From contig QEYB01001217.1 in assembly GCA_017562135.1 (NCBI GenBank), forward strand, positions 779,261 through 843,260: a DNA stretch of 64,000 bases, read 5' to 3'. Shown in pieces: positions 39,601 through 48,600 of the stretch (positions are counted from its first letter, which is position 1; each line of letters starts with the position of its first letter). The translations under genes and the position numbers were made by a program. The notes beneath the pieces were generated by a model. It saw only the letters and a list, made by a program, of their open reading frames with translations, ran no database searches and had not been told where the DNA came from. Origin of the DNA: Dipylidium caninum (taxonomy: Eukaryota; Platyhelminthes; Cestoda; Cyclophyllidea; Dipylidiidae).

Positions 39601-42600
39601 CTGATAATCATTTGTTAATTTAGCCATGTCGGTCGAGCAGTCGTCGGTTTTCATCGAATCGGCTAAGCGCTCAAAACTCCCGCGTCGAGACTGAAGAAGG
39701 CTCCGAAGAACGGTGAATGTGTTCAACAACGTGTCCATTTGAGCCAAATTTGCCGTTGATTGCCTTGTTCCCAATGATTCTAGTTCATCTCGAACCTAAG
39801 TAGAAAATTTTCCCATCGCATGGCTGTTATTTACAAGACACCGAAGCCCCCAGCTATCAACCTCGCTGTAATGTCATTCATTGGAGCAGCTGGCGCCGGG
39901 CAACGAATATTAGGTTGAAGACTATGAAACGGGCGTTTTTGTGACTAGTCTGCGTTCAGTTACGACTGGGAGAGGTATATTTCGAAGTCCACTCGATATT
40001 TTTGCTCATAAATCTTAAATAATTCTCCTTACACACTTCGAAAAGTATTCCCGTGTTTGTATCGCCTTTTTGTTTTGGTTTTTTTTTTTCCTAAACCAAA
40101 TAGAATTAAAGCGCAATGTTCTTTTAAATTGCAGCTCAAGCTTCGAGAAACGATAATAAGGCATTGGGAGATGGATCCATTAATAAAAAAATACGCTTGA
40201 TATTGTTTCACAGAATTCGATCCTGCCAATTTGAGTTTCGTCAAGAAGTCTCGAGGAAGACCACCGGCCCATGTTGCTAACGTAGAAGAATTAAGGACGA
40301 CGACTATGGAATTGGATTCACGCACAGAAATATTTGTGAAATTGGGCTTAAACTAGTAACTGGCCATCCTTACGGTTGTGTTACATCATCCGCGGACAAT
40401 AAATAAAAAATTGGACCCAAAGTGCCGCCCACACGAAATGACGCGACTACCGACTGCGAGAGCTTCCTTCGCCGTTTTTACACCAAAGCATCACTTGTGA
40501 TGAAAAGTGGGTTTCGCGTGGTAATCAAAAACGATCAAGCGAATGGGTAAATAAGAATACATTATCCTTAGTACGTTGTGGAATACGCCAGCAGGCGGAG
40601 TCCTACTGCAGTGAAATTGAGGTGATGCATGAGAGGGGACTTGTAAAGAAAAAACAAAAAGCAATGCTCAATGAGGACAGTCCAAAATGGTTGCATTATA
40701 ACGCTGAACGGCCCCTTCACGCTTCCATTACTGTTGATAAATAAAATAACTTCTCTGTGATATGAAATTCTGCCGCATGCCAATATTCATCCCCACATTT
40801 CACCGAGCGATTATTTTCCTCACCGTAATGACGAAGTATTTTTAAGAGGGAGAAAATACCATCACCAAAATGATATCATCAAAGACTTTGGATTGATTGT
40901 TAACTCCAAAACATATGAATCCCTTTCAAAAAAGACATTCATGACTTACTCAAACGTTGGCAAAAAGCCGTGTATGTTAATGGAAATTACTTCGTTTCAA
41001 GAAAATGAAGAGTGCATAAAAAGGTGCTTTTTGTTTCATACTTATATTCAGCGTCCGTTTCATACTTTCCGACCTAATACTTATTTCTGCTGAACCCGGC
41101 CACATCGTCGAGACTTGGCAGTCGCCACACTTAACAGATCTAATTTGTAAGCCAACAATTCACGTCGGCACCACAAAAAAACTTTCAAAGAAGACCATAA
41201 CTTAACTTGCCAAAATGCAAAAGAAGGGGAGTAGATTTGAAAGAAGTCGCCAGAAAGACTTAATTTCGTACCCTCAGCCACCAACACTGTAAGGTGCACA
41301 AGCTTCATAATGTTAGATGAACAATTATCAAAACTATGGCGATACAAAAAAGTAAGCATCTATCTTTACCCAGCGGCAAATTCTCTGAATATTAGTTCTC
41401 CCTATATGTCAACACTACAGGTCAGTTGCCTGAAATAATTCCTTCTTTGTGAGAGAATGTGACGCTATTCCTATGCACATGCGTCCCGTTGTACTTGTGA
41501 GGCACAACCTACACCTCCTCTGCCTTTTTCCTAACACCCACGAAATACAATCAGCTTTTTTTGAAATATCACTAGGAGCTATGGAGCAACCTACTCAGGC
41601 CTGAAGGCGCCTTGGATAGTTCCTGCCTAAGACGACTCTATCCGCAGACATTGATGTGAAAATATTGTCTACGTCATGCTGAGAATCGGCATAAAAAGTG
41701 ACGCAACTCACATTTTGTACGAGGCTTGCCAATCTTCGGGTGTCGTTGAAGTGTGCAGAGTGGAAGGCGCCACCCCGACCGATCTCCTCCCGCGCGCCGT
41801 CAACCATGGCCAAAAGGCTCCCAACAGCAGCAGTGGTCGCGGCAAGGTCTTGTTCGAGCCCCTTCCTTCCGACGCCCATTCTACTCATTCCGCCTAAAGT
41901 CTCACCGGTCTTTTGGACTTTCTCTAACTGACTTTTCAGCGGTGCCAAATACCGACTCTCGTAGGCGTGCATTTCTTGAGAGGTTGGCGTAGGTCTGCGA
42001 GCCAGAGTATAACCAAATGCCTCTTCAGATTCTTTATGATATCAGTCCCCAATTCTCAGTTCATAAAAAAAACCTGCGGGGGGGCCTTGGAAAGCTGTCT
42101 GTACGATGCCTCGGGGTGCCATACCGTATGGGCGTGAGCCAAAACCCTTATCCGACTGATCGTTAGACATTCATCTCGGGTACTACTGATTTCCGCTGTG
42201 AGGAGGCCACCGTTAATCATTCCACATTTTTAGGAGGCAATTCCGGTGCGTCAAACCCGGTATCGCCAGTAACATTATTGCAATTCATTTTCTACTGTGA
42301 ATGTGAAATAATCGGGGAGCTTTTTCGGCAATCACCATACATGCGATTGGTCTGAGTGTACTCTTTGTTGAATTGGGACTCATTCCACAAATCCTCCACA
42401 TGAAATGGAAGTAGGCAAAAAAATGCTCACAAACACGATAAAGACAATTTGTCCTATAAGGCATGTGGTCACCAACGAAAATTAACTCTCTCCTGAGCCA
42501 CATAAAGGCGAAATGGGGGTTTGGCAGAGACGAAACATTCACCTCAATCATCCTCAAAAACCTTAGGGCATAAGGCTCATCCCTTTCCTGCCCTCTCACC

Positions 42601-45600
42601 AAACTCTAAGTGGCCACTCACTTATGAGGTTGGATGGGTGACGAGGTACGAGCGTCTATGAGGCTGCTTGCAAGTAGTTCCTGTTGGTTAGCGAATTGCC
42701 TGGCCGTTCTGAATTTTAACTTCAACAGTTCAGCAATCTCGTCCGCACTCCGACGAATGCGAGTGAATCGTCCTCTCAGACCCTTCAGAAGATTTCCATC
42801 CAACAAAGATGGTACATCTTTCTTTTCGTCTTCGAGAGACTTTAGTGCAGCCTCACATTGTTTCAGCTTATGAAAGACAGAATGATTTTGTTAAGTCTGG
42901 CTATAAAACTAATTTCTCATTGTGCTAGTCACGAGACATCTCATGAAAACCCGATAAAGTAAAGAAACTTAAAAAAATCGCATACTTTTTCCACTACATT
43001 ATTCACATCGTCCACTTTGCCGAGAATAATCTCCGGTTCCAAAGCGGTGTCTTCCGAACTCGCCACTTCAATCTGAGCCTCTAACGCATCCAAACGGCGT
43101 TTAATGAGATCCGCACGAGTCAGGAGGTTGACGTCCTCTTTCCGGCCATCCTCTCCACCCTCTAGTGAATGCCTGAGAGAGGATTCCAGGTGCTCCACCC
43201 GCCGACGTAAACCGTTTTCTTGCTGTCGGAGAGGTTGTATTGACTGATTGGGATGCTCATCTCCCAGTCCCGATAAGGCTCGCTCCAAATCACGGAAGGA
43301 GGAGTCAAAAGGAAGAAAGTTAAAGCTTAGGAAATCTTGTTGAACAGATTTCAGTCGACTTGGATAATCGCGATTTTCCAGAAATTGGGATTCTAAGTCG
43401 TCGATTGTCAGTCGTTGAGATTGTAAATCTGTTTCGATTGGTTCGCTCTTGGCGAGGATTTGCTCTAAAGCCTCCTGATTTCAAAAAAATGTACAAGTTA
43501 ATAACTTGGTTATTTACTTATTAACATCTCCATGCACTTAAACTGTTCTTACGTGTTTTTTACTATATCGGGCTTCGATTTGGTCTACCATCGTCCGGCA
43601 TCTCTTCACTTCATTGAGAAGATCAGGGCACGAAACCTCTGCTACTTCTACACAAAGAGCCTCCAGTTGTTTGCCACGCGACTCGATCAGCGCCATGAGG
43701 GTCTCGACATGTTGCATTGCCTTAGACAAATTTAGTCGAGTTACTGGGTACAAGCCGCTCTGAAACATTGGGAGTTCGGTGGCTTCCGACTCCAGATCTA
43801 ACCACGCCTGAATGGATGAGGAAGAGAAGATACACTTCGATCGGTTACATGAAGCGCAAGGAGGAAACCGGTTGGCTAATGTTACCTTCCATATGAAGTA
43901 AACAAATAGTATTGTGGAAATAGTGTCTTTGGATCCAATTGTTCACGGACTATTACTATAATTTCGGTGGTTTAAACAATCAGTGACTAAAATTTATCCT
44001 TGAAAAGCGGCGACATTTGTTTGAAATAGAGTCTGGAGCTGATTTTCTGAACCGGAAGGAAACATGTAGTCACATGGCCAACCCGTGGTATCAACCGCCA
44101 TTTCTAGGCATGCCGACTATTAAATAATCGTGGTCTTACTAAATTCTACTGTAAAAAAGGAAACAAGCAACTCAGAATTAACTTGTACCCTTTTTTGAGG
44201 AGATAAAACCAGAGATTGCTAAAATTCGTCGAGTAAAAGAGACAATTTAAAATTGCCTTTAACGCAGTGAGTCGTCCTCTCAGGTTTTCCACTTCACTGG
44301 CCCTCGATTCCGCCTCCGAAGGAAATAGTTTCCCCTCCGTGGCTCTCACGGGTTCAGCTATTTCACTTGTCAGATTGTCTTCAACTTTCACGCTTTGCCG
44401 CTAAAGTAGCCAAGTGGGAGTGAGAGGAAACATGGGGGTTTTGCGTCGGAAGAAATAGAGAAACTCGCAAAGTTACTTGTTCGTCAAGTCCAAATCTCTC
44501 GGCGATGCCTTCCTCTGATTGAGGCAGATTTTCTCCGATTTCGACCACGAGCGGAAATTCCTCGGTATGTTCACCACCACCCCCGCACTTCGTCAGTCTA
44601 GAAGGAAAGTTTTGTCGTCAGTGACACAAATAGCCATAAACGCATACTGGACGGGAATTAGTTTATTCAATGATGTCTACATCCAGTGCCTTTATCCCTT
44701 AGGGCCGTTTCTGAAAAAACTTGCAGTACCAGAAGGTAAGAAGACGGTAACAAAATCTTTTACGCCTGATGGCACTGGTTATCTCACTTTTCTGATTTCC
44801 TCAGCTTTCAGCATGCTTCATGCTATGAAACGGTCAGAGTTTCATATTATACGACAAGAAGAAGAAGAAGAGATTGTACTTACTCTTCCACATTTGGTTT
44901 TGCATAAGCATCGGCGGAGAGAGCCTTCTGAAGAGTTTCGAGTCTCGACTCGATGGCACCCATCAGACCGTCTACTCGTGAACGAGCACCATTGACATGA
45001 GCCATCAGTTCAGCTACGTCGGTACTGGCAGGGATTGAGTCAATAAATCGCGCCGCGGCCTCTTCGAAGGCATACACCGCCGGTTCGGTCCGCATCAAAC
45101 CGATTTGCAGGAAAAGAAGCTGGAGCAAACATAAATTAGATGAGGAACTGGGACTACCGGAGTTCATAGGTCATTATGAAGTGACATACCTTTTGCAGTT
45201 GTTCCTTAGAGATGGGAACCGCGGAGAGAGCTTCGAAGTCCCGGGAATGCTGAATAAGTTGATTGTCCAGCTCGCTGAAGGATTTTACAAGGTCCGTGGC
45301 TTCTGAATAAACGGTGGCAAGTTCTGAACTCCGTTGTCTGCATATCGCATTCAGCGTCTTCCACTTCTCTTCAACGTCTGCCAGTTGGTGGTGGATAGGG
45401 TCAGAGCCCCTACCGGCGTTCTTTTGACTAAGAATCTCGTTTCCCAGCTGTTTTAAGCCATTCATTCGCGGAACCATGGCCTCGAGCTCATCCCTACATC
45501 TGTCAAAGTGAATAATATTAAGTGTTAAAAATCCCCAGAAATGCTTTCCAAGTTCTTCAACTTCTGTGTACGCCCTGAACACTTTAAAGCATCATTATAA

Positions 45601-48600
45601 ACTGGGACTTGAGTGACACCCAAAGCCAACACACTTTTCACTCCGTGGGGCCATTTTCGATTGTTTACTTGCTAAGAACATTAGGCTATTACACCTCCAA
45701 TGACCTTAACGATGCATTTTACCGTGTAACCTCTCGATGGGGCGTGGATGGTGTTTGGAACTAAGGGCAGTTACCTGTCGATCTTCCTAATTGTGACTAA
45801 AACTTCCTGCGGGTTCGCGGAGATAAGTTGAATCTGAGACACTTGGCCAAGTCTCTGGCTAAGCCAGGTGTCGACTTCGAGGAAAGCCCTCGAAAACGTC
45901 CTAGAATTTTCCAGTGCACTCAAAATGGTCGAATGCATATTGGAAGCACGTCCTCGAAGCCTCTTATAGCGATTCTCCAAGTTTTCACCATCTACGAAGC
46001 GCCAAAAACAGAAAACTGTAACCAAAAGCGGGAATCCTCCAAGTTAAGCAAGGTACAATGGTCTCTTTACCTTGGACTAACTTGGGGTCCGGCACACCTT
46101 CGTGGAGGACGGCACATTCAACTACTACATCACTCCCTAACGCATCACATTCTACCACAATCTGTTCGAGTTCCTTTAGCTGCTCTCTCAGTGAGGCTTC
46201 TTCGACAAGTGAGGGGGCGCTAAGGACGCTACCGCTCAGACGCTCCTCAAGATGCTGCAACCTCTCCACCAGTTTCGTCCGCACGGCCTCGAATTGTTTG
46301 CCACGTGAGAGGCGTTCTTTAAAGTCTTGACGCGTTTGATTAAGTGCCTTGTCCAAATTAGAGAGTTCATTTCGGGCTTCCGCCATCTTGTCCTTAGTTG
46401 GAGTTATTTCCAGCCCTGGACGTGCGTCACTAGCACAGCGTTCTAGCCTTTCAAAGGCTTCTTCTATGAGGATGAGTTCAGAGGCTTTGGCATTCTTCAA
46501 CGCCTACAAAGCAGACCACAACGATAAAAGTCAGTACAACGCCAACGCATGAAAGGTTAGCAAGTGAAGACAATGTTTACCGACGTTAACGCGTACCTCA
46601 ATTTCTTGTAATAATTTGTCGGCCTGGTCCTCAGCTACCCGGCCAGTCCTAATGGCCGAGAGGTGGGACTTAGCGGAATCCAAATATCTGCTCAGATCCC
46701 TCGAAAATTGGTCAACAATCAAATTCTGATGCCCCAGTTCATCCACAAAAGCTCGGTCTTGTGACAGTTGATTTTTTATTTTCGTACACCTTTGGATAAG
46801 AGAGTAAAATCGACTTTTACCGCAACCTTGCCGAAGTTAAGCTTATCCTACACGTTGCATGCTTCAGTAGTTAAATAAAATAGTTGAACTAAAAGGTGGT
46901 CATGCGAATAGTTTCTTTGAAAAACCTAAGTTCAAGGGTCTACCTCAACACTGAATATTACTACTTCGTTTTGTAGCGCTGCATATCCACTTCGCTGTCG
47001 TCATCCACACCTCGGGATAACTTCGGTGTCTACCATTAACTCAGCGTTCTCGAAGTGTCATGAACACGGTGGGCATTTTGGGCTGACTCTTCACGCCGGC
47101 CTTCAGACTGAACTCACATGTCCATTAGTTTCTGTGTCTCCCGAACTTTCGTCTCCGCCTCTTCAATTACTTCCGGTTGCTGCCTCGATTCCTTAAGCCT
47201 TTGCAACTCCTCTTCTAGCGAACGAAGGGAAGCCTCCAGCCCGAGCTCACGAGCAGAGAGTTCCGCTTGCGTCTTGTTAATGGCCCGATTGGCCTCCACC
47301 AAAGTTGGTCTATTCGTCGCACTTCCTGCAATCGTTGCACTCGTCAGCCAGGCAGAAGTGTGTCTCAATGTCTCGTCTGGATCACCGAGAGCACCTAGAA
47401 CGGACTTCAGTTCGCCTTTAATGGAGGCTAGATCTTTGGACAAGGCCGATGCTCGAGATTTCCCATTAGACAAAGGTCGCATCAAACTGGCTTCGATTGT
47501 TGAAGGTGGTAGAGAGATAGGGGGAAATTTGTTCTCAGCGAGGTCGGTGGCCAACTCCTCCAGACTCTACAGTATTAGCAAGGAAGAGTAATGTAGAGAA
47601 CTTACTTCTTCGGAATAATTGTCTTTGATGTTGATTTAGAGTAAAACAGAATAAATGGTTACTCTATTTATTTCGAAGAAAGTTCGAATTAACTAACTTG
47701 GGTGAATACAGTAGTAGCATAATCAAAAAGAGAATGACTAGATAACTCACTTCAAGAGTTGACATGATGTGAGGGATTTCACCCTCAAGGGCGAAGAGCG
47801 AGGCGATCTGGTCTCGCACGAGCGTTGGATTGGTGATCATTTCCGGGTTCACTGGGGCACGAGCCGTGGCTTCACATCTTGGATTTACGTCAACACTGGC
47901 CGCAAGAAGTTTGCGAATGGCCTGCCAAAAACTCTTCTCTCCCGCATCCACAGATTCCCGACATTCAGTAAGTTTCGCACTGAATTCGTTAAAGCCCAGC
48001 GCTGCGTCGGAATAGAGGGAGGCGTGATTCCTTACCGAGGCCTCCAGTTTTGCAAACTTGTCGCGTGTCCAAGCCACCGCCGTCTCGACAGACGATACGA
48101 CATTGTCGATAGAAGTTTGCGCCAGAGGAAGGTCAGCACTCACGAAACTTGAATACTCCAACTGATATAAGAATACGCAAGTCAATAAAGAAATAAGAAA
48201 ATATCCTAACTCAGTAAGTCTCAGCTCGTCGAAAAAGAAGGTATGTTGAGGCCAAGAGACTGGTCGGAACGAAGACGCCTACTGTTTGACAAAATTACCA
48301 TATTTATCAGAGGTAAAATCTCTCCAGCGGTTTGGTTAGAAGGTGTACAAGCATTCACCTACCATGGCAATGCAAAAAATCCCCTTATCGAGAGCTGCAG
48401 TTGCCAAAACTTGTTTTAGTGCTTACGAAAGTTGGGCATAAGGTACGTCAGACTGCATCATTGGGGGCATAGAAGCGAACAATGGGAGCGAGAACCATAA
48501 ACGGCGGGTGTGGAGGATTCTAACAGCAAATAGCTACGAAATAGGATAAAAAACTGTGCCAAACACGATAGCGTGAAGATTTCAAATAGTTTAGGTCTAA

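Noticed and set aside
41081..41359. 92-codon minus frame in the intron next to the third mariner
   Set aside because: No spectrin-like or other recognisable sequence, and no fitting splice phases.
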